DNA of 41,462 nt from Nocardia tenerifensis NBRC 101015 (GCF_000308715.1 NZ_BAGH01000310.1:1-41462), one strand, 5' to 3'; counted from the first letter of the stretch, positions 23,530-31,472 are shown. The notes: generated by a model from the sequence alone, not told the origin. Program-made: numbers and translations.

Positions 23530-24954
23530 ATGGCTGATCCGTGGAAAGAACAAGACGACGCGGCGAACGCGCTGGCATTGGTACAGCAGGCCGCGGGACC
23601 ATATCTGGATAGTCTGCCGGAACGTCTGGTGCACGATTCCGCGCAGGACCCGGGCATCGATGATCTCGGCGGACCGCTGCCCGAGCAGGGCGACGGCACG
23701 CTCGCGGCCGTCGAGGAGCTGCTTGCCGTCGGCACCCGGGCGGCGGTGCACACCGCCGGGCCGCGGTTCTTTCACCTCGTGGTCGGCGGGGCGACCCCGG
23801 CGGCCCTGGCCGGTGACTGGATAACCGCACTGCTGGACCAGAACTCGGGGCTGTGGGTCACCTCGCCGCTGGCCGCGCGCACCGAGACCATCGTGCTCGG
23901 GTGGCTCAAGGACCTGTTCGGCCTGCCGCAGGACTTCGGCGGCGTGCTCACCCCCAGCGCCACCTTCGCGAACCTCACCGGCCTGGCGGCGGCTCGTTAC
24001 TGGTGGGCCGAGCGGCACGGAGTGGACGTGGTCGCCGACGGTTTGACCGGGCTGCCGCGCATGCCCGTGCTGACCAGCGGGCTCGTGCACGCCAGCACCC
24101 GCAAGGCGTTGCAGGTCCTCGGCTGCGGCCGAGACACCCTGCGCACCTTCGTGCGTGACGATGCCGGACGACTCGACCTGGCCGCGCTCGAGCGGGCCCT
24201 CGTCGAACTCGACGGCGCGCTTGCGGTCATCGTCGGCAACCTCGGCGAGGTGAACACCGGCGACTCCGATCCCATCGCCGACCTGGCCGACCTGGCCGAA
24301 CGGTATCGCGCATGGTTGCACGTCGACGGCGCGTTCGGGTTGTTCGCGGCGGTGTCGCCGCGCACGGCGCATCTCGCCCGCGGCGTCGAGCGGGCGGACT
24401 CGATCACCGCGGATGGGCACAAATGGCTGAATGTGCCGCAGGAGAGCGGTTTCTCGTTCGTCAAGGACAGTTCGATACTCGGTAAGACCTTCGGCGGTTG
24501 GGGGGCCGCGTATCTGCCGACGCTCGACGACGAGCGGATCAGTTACAACATGCACGGGCCCGAATCCTCGCGTCGCGCACGGGCATTTCCCATTTGGGCG
24601 ACGTTGCGCGCGTATGGGCGGAGCGGTTATCGCGAAATGGTCGAGCGGCATCTCGACGTCGCCGCGCATTTAGGCCGAGTCGTCGACGAAGCGGACGACT
24701 TCGAGTTGCTGGCTCCGGTTCAGTTGTGCGTCACGTGTTTCCGATATCGGCCGCCGGGCGTTCCGGCGGCCGACCTCGATTCGCTCAATGCCCGTCTCGG
24801 GCAAGCCATTCTCGACGACGGGCGCGTGTACGTCGGCACCACCACCTACCGCGGCATGACGGCGTTGCGACCGACCTTCGTCAACTGGCGCATCACCGAG
24901 CCGGAGGCGGATCTGCTCGTGCGGGTCATCCGCGAGATCGGGCCGCGGTTATGA
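23530..24954 (+). CDS. PLP-dependent group II amino-acid decarboxylase
   Basis: This 474-residue protein shows the aromatic-L-amino-acid/glutamate decarboxylase fold: PRFFHLVVGGATPAALAGDWITALLDQNSGLW, GGVLTPSATFANLTGLAAARYWW, LVHASTRKALQVLG, WLHVDGAFGLFAA with the PLP-ring Asp, and DGHKWLNVPQESGF, in which Lys forms the Schiff base (about residue 300). It decarboxylates an amino acid, probably aromatic, to an amine and CO2. The MarR gene is divergent, and TTTACAAAGTGAA near 23492 in the gap is a weak operator candidate. The 3' end overlaps the convergent RraA gene by six bases. Substrate preference cannot be assigned. Confidence 0.85.
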   Translation: MADPWKEQDDAANALALVQQAAGPYLDSLPERLVHDSAQDPGIDDLGGPLPEQGDGTLAAVEELLAVGTRAAVHTAGPRFFHLVVGGATPAALAGDWITALLDQNSGLWVTSPLAARTETIVLGWLKDLFGLPQDFGGVLTPSATFANLTGLAAARYWWAERHGVDVVADGLTGLPRMPVLTSGLVHASTRKALQVLGCGRDTLRTFVRDDAGRLDLAALERALVELDGALAVIVGNLGEVNTGDSDPIADLADLAERYRAWLHVDGAFGLFAAVSPRTAHLARGVERADSITADGHKWLNVPQESGFSFVKDSSILGKTFGGWGAAYLPTLDDERISYNMHGPESSRRARAFPIWATLRAYGRSGYREMVERHLDVAAHLGRVVDEADDFELLAPVQLCVTCFRYRPPGVPAADLDSLNARLGQAILDDGRVYVGTTTYRGMTALRPTFVNWRITEPEADLLVRVIREIGPRL

Positions 24955-25608
24955 ACTGAACCGGAGCGTGGAGGGCTCGCCATTTCGGAGCGCCTCGGTG
25001 TGCGCGGCGACATTGAGCCCGTCGCTCAAGGTCGAGCCCGCATCCAGCTTCGCGATGACCCTGCCCTCGGCCTCCTTGATGGCCGCGGCGGCGTCGAGCA
25101 GCGACTCGATCCGCTCCGGCTCGACCACGACGATGCCCTCCTCGTCGGCGAGGATCAGGTCACCGGGAGACACCACCACACCGCCGCAGCTCACCGGCAC
25201 CCCCAACTCACCGAGCCGAGAAGTGGTGCCCGCCATGGGTGTTACGAACCGGCTGTAGATCGGCAACGCACAGCCTCGCACATACCCGATGTCACGGTAT
25301 CCCCCATCGATGATGATCCCGCCGAGCCGCCGGACAAGCGCGCCGCGCGCGAAAATTTCCCCCGCGTAAGCGATTTCACGTCCACCCCCGTCCACCACGA
25401 TCACCTCCCCCGGCGACGCGGACTCGATCGCCCGCAGCACCCCGAAGAAATCACCCCGGCATCGCACCGTGAACGCGGGCCCCACCACCCGCACCGCCGC
25501 CGACCGCGCCCGAATCCCACTGTCCATCACCCGAATCGACTTATCAGCATCACACAGCGCGGTCGTATCCACAGACCCGAATCGTGCGACAACCTCACCA
25601 GCCACCAT
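24949..25608 (-). CDS. RraA-like protein / 4-hydroxy-4-methyl-2-oxoglutarate aldolase family
   Basis: In this 219-residue protein the RraA fold is plain: DTTALCDADKSIRVMDSGIRARS, GPAFTVRCRGDFFGVLRAIESASPGEVIVVDGGG, FARGALVRRLGGIIIDGGYRDIGYVRGCALPIYS, VVVSPGDLILADEEGIVVVEPERI. G-G-x-x-R-D-x-x metal/pyruvate-binding residues are retained in GGYRDIG. Members are either aldolases cleaving 4-hydroxy-4-methyl-2-oxoglutarate or oxaloacetate, or the RNase E inhibitor RraA; in actinobacteria an aldolase or decarboxylase role is more plausible. I chose the ATG at 25608 (AGGA eight bases upstream) over a GTG at 25662. Confidence 0.78.
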   Translation of the reverse strand: MVAGEVVARFGSVDTTALCDADKSIRVMDSGIRARSAAVRVVGPAFTVRCRGDFFGVLRAIESASPGEVIVVDGGGREIAYAGEIFARGALVRRLGGIIIDGGYRDIGYVRGCALPIYSRFVTPMAGTTSRLGELGVPVSCGGVVVSPGDLILADEEGIVVVEPERIESLLDAAAAIKEAEGRVIAKLDAGSTLSDGLNVAAHTEALRNGEPSTLRFSS

Positions 25609-25837
25609 CAGCGCCGTCCTCGAGGATCGAAGTGTGCAGTCCCCCGACCTTACTGCCGACACGCCCCTCGGTAGTTGGCGAGGCTGCTGACCTGTGCGTT
25701 TTCTCTGCGAAGTTCACAATTTGACTTGATTCGAACTTGGCCGGTTGGTTCGGGTGGGGCCTGTGCCGGGAGAAGTGGGGCTTCATGGGCGTGGTTTCGG
25801 CGTGCCAGGCTGGGATCGGTCGATGCGGAGGGTGGGG

Positions 25838-26743
25838 ATGGGGTACGCGCAGCGGATTGCGGATCAGTTCATGGTCAAGCAGCAGCGGCTGGTGGAGGCG
25901 TTCGAGGAGTTCGACGGAGAAGCTCGATTCCAACGGTCGCGGTGGGAGCGCCCTGAACTGGGCGGCGGCTTGGCCTGCGTCCTGCAGGACGGGCGGGTGT
26001 TCGAGCGCGCCGGGGTGAATGTGTCACTGGTCAGCAAGGACGGCCTGCCCGAATCCGCCGCCCATCCCGACATCACGAACAAGCCGTTCACCGCGACCGG
26101 CATCTCCCTCGTGCTGCACCCACTCAACCCCTTCGCGCCGTCCTACCACGCGAACTTCCGCTACTTCGAGATCGATTCCGAGACATGGTGGTTCGGCGCG
26201 GTCTGCGACCTCACCCCCGCCTACGGATTCGACGAGGACGCCATCCACTTCCACCGCACACTCGAGACCTGGTGCAACCGCCACGGCCCACACCGGTACC
26301 CCACCGGCAAGGCCGCCTGCGACACCTACTTCACCATCCCGCACCGCAGGGAGATGCGCGGCATCGGCGGCGTCTTCTTCGACCGCCTGACAGGCGATTT
26401 CGATCCGCTACTCGACTTCATCACCGACGGAATCGCCACCATCCTGCCCTCCTACCTACCAATCCTCCAGCGCCGCTGCCCAACCCCCTACGGCGAACGA
26501 GAACGAGCCTGGCAACTACTGCGCCGAGGCCGCTACGTCGAGTTCAACCTCGTCCACGACCGCGGCACCCGCTTCGGCCTGCAAACCAACGGAAACATAG
26601 AAGCGATCCTGATGTCCCTCCCACCCCTCGCCGCCTGGCAGTCCCAAACAACCCCCCAACCGGGCACCCCCGAAGCCGACACCGCCCGCTTCCTCCAACC
26701 CACCGACTGGATCACGAAATCATTTGTCCCCGTTTACCCTTGA
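25838..26743 (+). CDS. hemF: Oxygen-dependent coproporphyrinogen III oxidase
   Basis: This 301-residue protein (E. coli HemF is 299) carries the full signature: VFERAGVNVSLV, FTATGISLVLHPLNPFAPSYHANFRYFE, WWFGAVCDLTPAYGFDEDA, HFHRTLETWC, KAACDTYFTIPHRREMRGIGGVFFDRL, RRGRYVEFNLVHDRGTRFGLQTNGNIEAILMSLPP. It oxidatively decarboxylates coproporphyrinogen III to protoporphyrinogen IX with O2. The ATG at 25838 has GGAGGG seven bases upstream, preferable to the ATG at 25823 and a frame back to 25745. No other haem gene is adjacent. Actinobacteria mainly use the coproporphyrin-dependent haem route without HemF, so an acquired gene is possible. Confidence 0.88.
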   Translation: MGYAQRIADQFMVKQQRLVEAFEEFDGEARFQRSRWERPELGGGLACVLQDGRVFERAGVNVSLVSKDGLPESAAHPDITNKPFTATGISLVLHPLNPFAPSYHANFRYFEIDSETWWFGAVCDLTPAYGFDEDAIHFHRTLETWCNRHGPHRYPTGKAACDTYFTIPHRREMRGIGGVFFDRLTGDFDPLLDFITDGIATILPSYLPILQRRCPTPYGERERAWQLLRRGRYVEFNLVHDRGTRFGLQTNGNIEAILMSLPPLAAWQSQTTPQPGTPEADTARFLQPTDWITKSFVPVYP

Positions 26744-26876
26744 CGAGACATGTCGGCAGATCGGCGGACAGACGCAACAGCGATACGCTGCGTACGGTCA
26801 GTGCAATAGCTCACGATGCCCCACCGGTCCCTACCTCCTCCACATCAACACCTGACTCCCGGCGATACCACCGGAC

Positions 26877-27047
26877 GTGAAATCCGAAGTGTGGCAACGC
26901 GATGGCGGCCGCTGCCGCGAATGCGGAGACACCCACTATTTGGAGTTCGATCACGTCATCCCACTCAGTCGCGGTGGCGCGACCAGTGTCGGCAATCTTC
27001 AAAACCTTTGCCGTAGACGAAATCTCGAGAAAGGTGCCCGTCTCTGA
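26877..27047 (+). pseudogene. HNH endonuclease C-terminal remnant
   Basis: The 56-codon frame reads VKSEVWQRDGGRCRECG, then LEFDHVIPLSRGGATSVGNLQNLC, then RRRNLEKGARL. This is the C-terminal HNH module of McrA/5-methylcytosine-type nucleases: first CxxC (RCRECG), the DH of the HNH core, and the Asn position. The second CxxC should read LCRRCN but has Arg in place of the second Cys. There is no upstream domain: an in-frame stop at 26853-26855 cuts off anything but a few residues (LPAIPPD). No start codon with a ribosome-binding site is obvious. I read it as a decayed fragment rather than a working nuclease. Confidence 0.65.
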
Positions 27048-27113
27048 TCGGTCGCACGCCCTTAATCACCGAAAGCGGTAGCGGCCTTGATGGTTTCACA
27101 AAGGCGGGGTGAG

Positions 27114-28871
27114 TCAGCGGGCGGGCCGAGGTCGCGGGTTCCCCGCGATCGGGATGCCGGTCCGTTTGGATTGAGCGAGAGACGCGGGGGAATCCGCACT
27201 GCGCGTATCGGTTTGCGGTATGGCGGGTGGTCGGGCGGTTGTCGGCGAGGGCAGGTAGTCGGCGAGGGTGGCGGTGCCCCAGACGTAAGGGTCGGCTTGG
27301 GGACTGCCGAATGGGGACCAGGCGAGGCGGGTTCGGCCGGTCTTGTCGTCAGTATCTGAGTCGTAGACCAGGATGTTCATTGCGAACGCGGTGGGGTCGA
27401 CCGGGCCGGGGAGTTCGGTGAGCGGGATTTTTACCTCGGCCGAGTAGCCGCGGTACGGCTCGGTGACTACCGCTGCGACCTGCATACCCGGCGGCGTTAG
27501 GCCTTGGCGATTGTCGGCGTCGCGCTCGGCCGCCGGGCCGCCTGGACTGGCGGTGTACGGCATGATGCCGGTTTTGAAGGTGGTCGAGGTATCGTCCGAG
27601 TTTCCGCGCGGGTCGATGGCGATCTCGACCGCGTCGGTGCGCCAATGCCGTTTGATATCGTCGGCCGCCAGCTCGGCACCCTTCCGGTCGTCGGTGACAT
27701 CGACGAACACGTACAGGTCGTCGTTGTGCCGGGCCAGCTTCGCGATCGCCGTGCAGCTGCCACCACCTTGCCAAACCGCAAGTGGCAGTTCGGGTCCCGG
27801 ATACTTCCCCGGCTCATCGACACCGTTCACGATCGGCGCGGTGGTGACCGCCGGGATCGTAGTGGTCGGGTTCGGCGGGTAGTCCGGTTGGACGCGATTG
27901 GCCAACCATGGCAATCCCGTTCGGTCGGCCCAGGCGGCGAACTCCGCGTACAGCGGTTTCAGTTCGGCCTGCCGATGCACCGGCGCTTCGAGAAACCGGC
28001 CGTCGTCGGCCACAACGGTGAACCATTCGGAGCCGATCTGCTGCGGATCCGTCGGCACCCGCGCCGGCATCGCCGCGAAACCCTGTGTGACATAAAGCCG
28101 TGTCGCGTCTCGCTCCACCTGCGCCCAGGTCGCGTCGTGTTCACGCGAGCGCGCACCGGACCACACGCCCAGAATCGGCAAACCGGTGTCCGGGTCTGTG
28201 CGTGGCCGCTCGGGCGCATCCGGCCCCAGCACCGATTCGAAACCGAAATTCTGGGCGAGCAGCCTGGTGGGACGCCACGGCGCCAGCCCCTCCTCGGCGA
28301 GCTGACCGGGATATGCCTGCGCATCGCTCGCCAGCCGAAACGCCTCGATCCCCAGTCGAGCCGAAAGCTGATGTCCCCCATGCTGGTTGAACGGCCGAGG
28401 ATCCATCACCACAATCGTGTGCGGCGTAGTCAGCCGAACCAGCCGAACCAACCGGGCCAAGGTATCCGCCGCGTCCCAAATCCGCGCGGTCAACGGCGCA
28501 GACAACGTGTACCAAAAGTCCGGCTTATCAAGGTAATAGATGTTCTCGATCCCACCCAGCCCATCGGCCGCCCGCTCCTCCCCCTCCCGAATCAACCCCA
28601 ACACCACCCCCTCCTCCACCCCCGCAGCATTTCCCCCACCCTCCCCCCGAGTAACAGTCACAACCCCCGTACTCCACCCCAACTCCTCCCGCCACCGCCC
28701 AAACGTAGCCAGATTGCTCGACTCATCATCCGGATGCGCCCCCACAAACAACACATCCGTATGCGCCTCATCCCGCCTCCCCCTCCCCGAGCACCCCGCG
28801 ACCATCAACCCCGCAGCCAAAGCCGACGCAAGAACAGCCCGCCGACTCACCCCACCCCGAACCTCCACCAT
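27114..28871 (-). CDS. Exported PIG-L deacetylase-like lipoprotein with C-terminal CBM9-like domain
   Basis: This 585-residue protein has a twin-arginine lipoprotein signal (VSRRAVLASALAAGLMVAGC, lipobox VAGC). A PIG-L domain follows at residues ~35-310, with zinc motif VGAHPDDESSNLATFGRWREELG and a later PFNQHGGHQLSARLG supplying the third ligand. The C-terminal third (LAVWQGGGSCTAIAKLARHNDDLYVFVDVTDDR, VEIAIDPRGNSDD, GYSAEVKIPLTEL) resembles a family 9 carbohydrate-binding/DOMON-like module. It probably deacetylates cell-wall or extracellular polysaccharide at the outer face of the membrane. The ATG at 28871 has GGAGG six bases before it. Unlike the cytosolic PIG-L enzyme at 19989, it stands alone. 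Confidence 0.85.
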   Translation of the reverse strand: MVEVRGGVSRRAVLASALAAGLMVAGCSGRGRRDEAHTDVLFVGAHPDDESSNLATFGRWREELGWSTGVVTVTRGEGGGNAAGVEEGVVLGLIREGEERAADGLGGIENIYYLDKPDFWYTLSAPLTARIWDAADTLARLVRLVRLTTPHTIVVMDPRPFNQHGGHQLSARLGIEAFRLASDAQAYPGQLAEEGLAPWRPTRLLAQNFGFESVLGPDAPERPRTDPDTGLPILGVWSGARSREHDATWAQVERDATRLYVTQGFAAMPARVPTDPQQIGSEWFTVVADDGRFLEAPVHRQAELKPLYAEFAAWADRTGLPWLANRVQPDYPPNPTTTIPAVTTAPIVNGVDEPGKYPGPELPLAVWQGGGSCTAIAKLARHNDDLYVFVDVTDDRKGAELAADDIKRHWRTDAVEIAIDPRGNSDDTSTTFKTGIMPYTASPGGPAAERDADNRQGLTPPGMQVAAVVTEPYRGYSAEVKIPLTELPGPVDPTAFAMNILVYDSDTDDKTGRTRLAWSPFGSPQADPYVWGTATLADYLPSPTTARPPAIPQTDTRSADSPASLAQSKRTGIPIAGNPRPRPAR

Positions 28872-29067
28872 CCCCAACCTCCAGTCGTCACCCACCATGT
28901 CCCACCCCGGATCACAACACATCCACAGGTCGGTCATCGACGGTAACAGTGACTCCAACACACCCAGGGAAGCCACCGAGATCGGGGCCGAGTATGAAGC
29001 CGACGCGTCGACGACTCATCCGAACCGAGCGCCACAGCAGACTTCGCGTGGTTAGAGGACGCGTAAC

Positions 29068-29463
29068 TCATCGAATGCTGCCGAACTTCCACAGGGCAAC
29101 AAATGCTGAGAAATTTACGGCAAGCGCAATTATCGACGTCAGCCACTGCGAGCCGATGCCGGCTGAGCGCTTGAGGGCAAGCCGAACCAACACAATTCCG
29201 GCGATGCCCGCGATAAGGCAGATGGGTGTCCACACCAAACTGGCGGCCACGAGCGCGAAAATAGCTACGAGAACCGATGACGCGACCGTGACCAGCAACA
29301 GCTGGTCACGCAGCAGCCCCTCGATGGTGGCCAGCGCCATCCAACCGAACTCCCCTGCCCCCGCCCGCTTGCTTCTTGCGGGCTGCTCTGTGTCGTCGAA
29401 CGTTTCGGCGCGCTGGCTGGCCTTCCGAAACAGCGGGCTGGACTCATTCCCCCTCATCGCCAC
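29068..29463 (-). CDS. Hypothetical membrane protein
   Basis: I do not recognise this 131-residue protein. It has a polar, charged N-terminal 45 residues (RGNESSPLFRKASQRAETFDDTEQ), then about three hydrophobic helices (LLLVTVASSVLVAIFALVAASLVW, PICLIAGIAGIVLVRLAL, LTSIIALAVNFSAFVALW). Base composition is lower in GC than in its neighbours, and it lies in the gene-poor block beside ssrA. The start may be the ATG at 29463 or the ATG two codons later. No homology-based role can be suggested. Confidence 0.5.
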   Translation of the reverse strand: MAMRGNESSPLFRKASQRAETFDDTEQPARSKRAGAGEFGWMALATIEGLLRDQLLLVTVASSVLVAIFALVAASLVWTPICLIAGIAGIVLVRLALKRSAGIGSQWLTSIIALAVNFSAFVALWKFGSIR

Positions 29464-29788
29464 TGCCCGTCAGTCGGCACGTACCTCGTCATCGCGTGCA
29501 TCGCCCCCCCTAGAACCCTCACCCCAAAGCTCGAAACCGCATACGAAGCGCGGTCAGCGTAGCTGCCGCACCAAGGCGGTGCAAGCAACTAGCAGAGGCG
29601 CACGACGTGCCACTAGCGGAGCCGAATCATGAAGGGACGCTTTAGCGACGATCGTAGCCAGGGGCGGCTGTCGAGTCTCCGAATCGATGGCCGGGAGCGC
29701 CGTCCGCCAGGCTTACCTGACGACGGTAGGCGGCGATATTCGAAGTCGATGCGCCCCTTGCGTATTAGGAAATTCGTTCTACTCGAGA
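29464..29788. other. Gene-free stretch between two small minus-strand genes
   Basis: I see no convincing coding region, RNA gene or repeat in these 325 bases. A plus-strand open frame from 29629 has an arginine-rich, low-complexity product and no ribosome-binding site. Composition is less GC-rich than the core genes. Confidence 0.4.
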
Positions 29789-30055
29789 TCACCGAGTGTG
29801 GCGATGTAAGCGGAGTACGACTTCGTAGTCGCGCTCCTCTTGTTCCTCCTGCTTCTCGGGTTCCTCCGGTTCCTCGCGATCGGTTTCCAGGTAGCTCATG
29901 TACTCGAAATGGCTGACTTGTGCAGTCGCGGTGTGCAATTCATGATGCAGGCGGTCTACGGCGTCGCCGTCGCCGCTGCCCTCCGCTGCCGCGAGCTCAG
30001 TGTGGATAGTCTCGATCTCGTCTCGGAGACTTGCGATGATGTTGTCGTAACTCAT
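29789..30055 (-). CDS. Small acidic coiled-coil-like hypothetical protein
   Basis: This 88-residue protein has an N-terminal helix (MSYDNIIASLRDEIETIHTELAAAEGSGDGDAVDRLHHELHTATAQVSHFEYMSYLE) with heptad-like spacing suggesting a coiled coil. It continues into a strongly acidic run of E, P and Q residues (EEPEEPEKQEEQEERD) and ends RLHRHTR. No homologue is recognised. GGGGG lies upstream of the ATG at 30055. The frame is long for a chance open frame on this strand, but the evidence for expression is modest. Confidence 0.4.
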   Translation of the reverse strand: MSYDNIIASLRDEIETIHTELAAAEGSGDGDAVDRLHHELHTATAQVSHFEYMSYLETDREEPEEPEKQEEQEERDYEVVLRLHRHTR

Positions 30056-30640
30056 CGTCGGCCCCCAATCCCGTTGTCGGTACCACGTCTTGTGTTGTCG
30101 CGCATGACACCTCCACTACTCGTGCACCTACGTCGATCGTTGATCCGTTCTGCTCATTTGATCTACAGGCCGGCGTGGCCGGCCGATGCCGCCGACTCCG
30201 CAGAAGCGTGCTGTCGTGGTCGCACCATCGGCGGTGCCAAGCCCCGTTCTCAGTCAGGCCGCAGCCGACATACGCGATCTGACGACTGCGATCGCCCGGC
30301 AAAACAGTTGGCGGACAGTGTTTTTGTCGGACCTTACGCGCGGCTGGATACTCAACGGCGCACATGGAGCAGCATCACATCGATTATGACAACTCCGCCC
30401 CGAACCCACCACGAAACCCGCCCTGCAGTGTAGCGGCCAAGACCCGATCGTTACGCTCAACGCTTAGTCGCCGATAGATCAATTACGTTGTCAGAGAACG
30501 CAACCCGTCAAGACTGGAAGAGACATCGGCAAGCGTCTCTCCATCTTCGCTCATGCGTGAGGTGCGGGGCCTGCTCGCCGATGTGCGCCTGGCAAGCCGT
30601 CGAGTCCTGGGGTGTGGCCCGCAGGATGTCAACGGAACGC
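30056..30640. other. Gene-free region left of the ssrA-proximal repeats
   Basis: No convincing gene is seen. Open frames here have arginine/serine-rich products without start signals. A plus-strand frame with CVRCGACSPMC (from 30488) looks superficially ferredoxin-like but has no family continuation. Confidence 0.4.
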
Positions 30641-30645
30641 GACGG

Positions 30646-30673
30646 GGCCCATGCCCTCCATTGGGCACGGGCC
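30646..30673. terminator. Hairpin resembling a copy of the ssrA terminator
   Basis: GGCCCATGCCC (30646-30656) pairs with GGGCACGGGCC (30663-30673) with one mismatch. The arm GGCCCATGCCC is identical to that of the ssrA terminator about 780 bases away (31430-31460), and short flanks also match. It could be a duplicated terminator or a trace of a recombination event. Confidence 0.5.
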
Positions 30674-30684
30674 TCACTTCGAGC

Positions 30685-30776
30685 TGGTGGATTCGTCGCT
30701 CTTGTTCTGGTGGATTCGTCGCAAGGGTACTGGTGGATTGGTCGCAGAGGTGTTGGTGGATCGGTCGCTCTGACGT
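30685..30776. repeat. Four-copy 23-bp tandem repeat array
   Basis: The 15-base unit TGGTGGAT(T/C)(C/G)GTCGC occurs at 30685, 30708, 30731 and 30754, exactly 23 bases apart. Each is followed by an eight-base variable stretch. The period is not a multiple of three, so it is not a peptide repeat. It resembles iterons or a small VNTR. Confidence 0.75.
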
Positions 30777-30930
30777 ACACCTTCATCGCAGCTTGTGCAG
30801 AGGTGCATCGCGACAGAGCCGGGGTATGCAGACCTAAGAGGCATTCCCGAGGCGGCGCAATCGATGCTTGCCCTCTGTCCAACATTCACAAGGACGCAGT
30901 TTCAGGGTCGGTTTGCGCGGCACTGGGTTT

Positions 30931-31385
30931 CGCGCACCTCGGCGGGGGCTAGGGGCGCGGCATCGCGCCTGGCACACCCGAGAGGGGTCGGGGTACGGCA
31001 TCGGGTCTAGCGAGACCTCGAAGGCGATACGCCGGCGGCATCGGGTCTGGCGCACCTGGAAGGGGTCCAGCGCGCAGCCTTGGATCTGGCGCACCCAGGA
31101 GGGGGCTTGGGGCGCAGCCTCAGGTCCGGCACACCTACCAAGCGCCTGCGGGCAACATCGGGTCTGGCACGCCTGGGAGGGAGCGCGGCATATGGGCCAG
31201 CGCACCTGCAAGGGGTCTGGGGGCGCCGCCTCGGGTCTGGCACACCTGAGACAGTGCGCGAGACGCGGACTGGCGCACCTGAGAGGGGATCCGGGAGCGC
31301 GGCCTCGGGTAGGCGAACCTGAGAAGGGATCCGGGAGCGCGGGTAGGCGAACCTGAAAGGGGGTCCGGGGCGAAGCCCGCCGGGC
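30931..31385. repeat. Twelve-unit ~40-bp degenerate tandem repeat (VNTR/MIRU-like)
   Basis: Units start with a GGC(G/A)CACCTG-like box at about 30931, 30971, 31009, 31049, 31088, 31128, 31166, 31199, 31239, 31272, 31312 and 31346. Spacing is 38-40 bases except for three shorter units of 33-34. A typical unit continues with AGAGGGGTCCGGG, then GCGCGGC(A/C)TCGGGTCT. Copies nearest ssrA are the most alike. Overlapping open frames on the minus strand are by-products of the repeat. Confidence 0.8.
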
Positions 31386-31389
31386 GGGG

Positions 31390-31410
31390 TGTGGGGGCTG
31401 CGCCCCCACA
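31390..31410. terminator. GC-rich hairpin
   Basis: TGTGGGGGC-TGC-GCCCCCACA is a perfect nine-bp stem with a three-base loop. It lies between the repeat array and the ssrA terminator and could serve as a second terminator for ssrA. Confidence 0.5.
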
Positions 31411-31429
31411 GAACTCGAGCGAGACGAGC

Positions 31430-31460
31430 AAGGCCCATGCCCTCGGTGGGCATGGGCCTT
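31430..31460 (-). terminator. ssrA terminator hairpin
   Basis: AAGGCCCATGCCC and GGGCATGGGCCTT form a perfect 13-bp stem with loop TCGGT, starting 12 bases beyond the 3' end of the tmRNA. No U-tract follows on the minus strand, but the stem is strong. Confidence 0.75.
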
Positions 31461-31472
31461 GCACGAGTCGAG

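Noticed and set aside
25720..25760. LexA box between RraA-like gene and hemF
   Set aside because: CGAAC and GTTCG half-sites occur but are 11 bases apart, not four.
29629..29916. Plus-strand small frame
   Set aside because: Low-complexity arginine/proline product without start signals; it overlaps the better minus-strand coiled-coil-like gene.
30488..30952. Open frame with CVRCGACSPMC that looks like a ferredoxin motif
   Set aside because: The frame has no further ferredoxin-like sequence, no ribosome-binding site, and overlaps the 23-bp array, whose repeats are out of frame with any peptide repeat.
30685..31385. CRISPR array
   Set aside because: Repeats are 15 bp with 8-bp gaps, or degenerate ~40-bp units without unique spacers. 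No cas genes are present.
30834..31409. Minus-strand arginine/proline-rich frame across the 40-bp array
   Set aside because: The amino-acid repeats are only the DNA repeat read in frame, and unit lengths vary by non-multiples of three (33, 34, 38, 40), which would break a real protein repeat.
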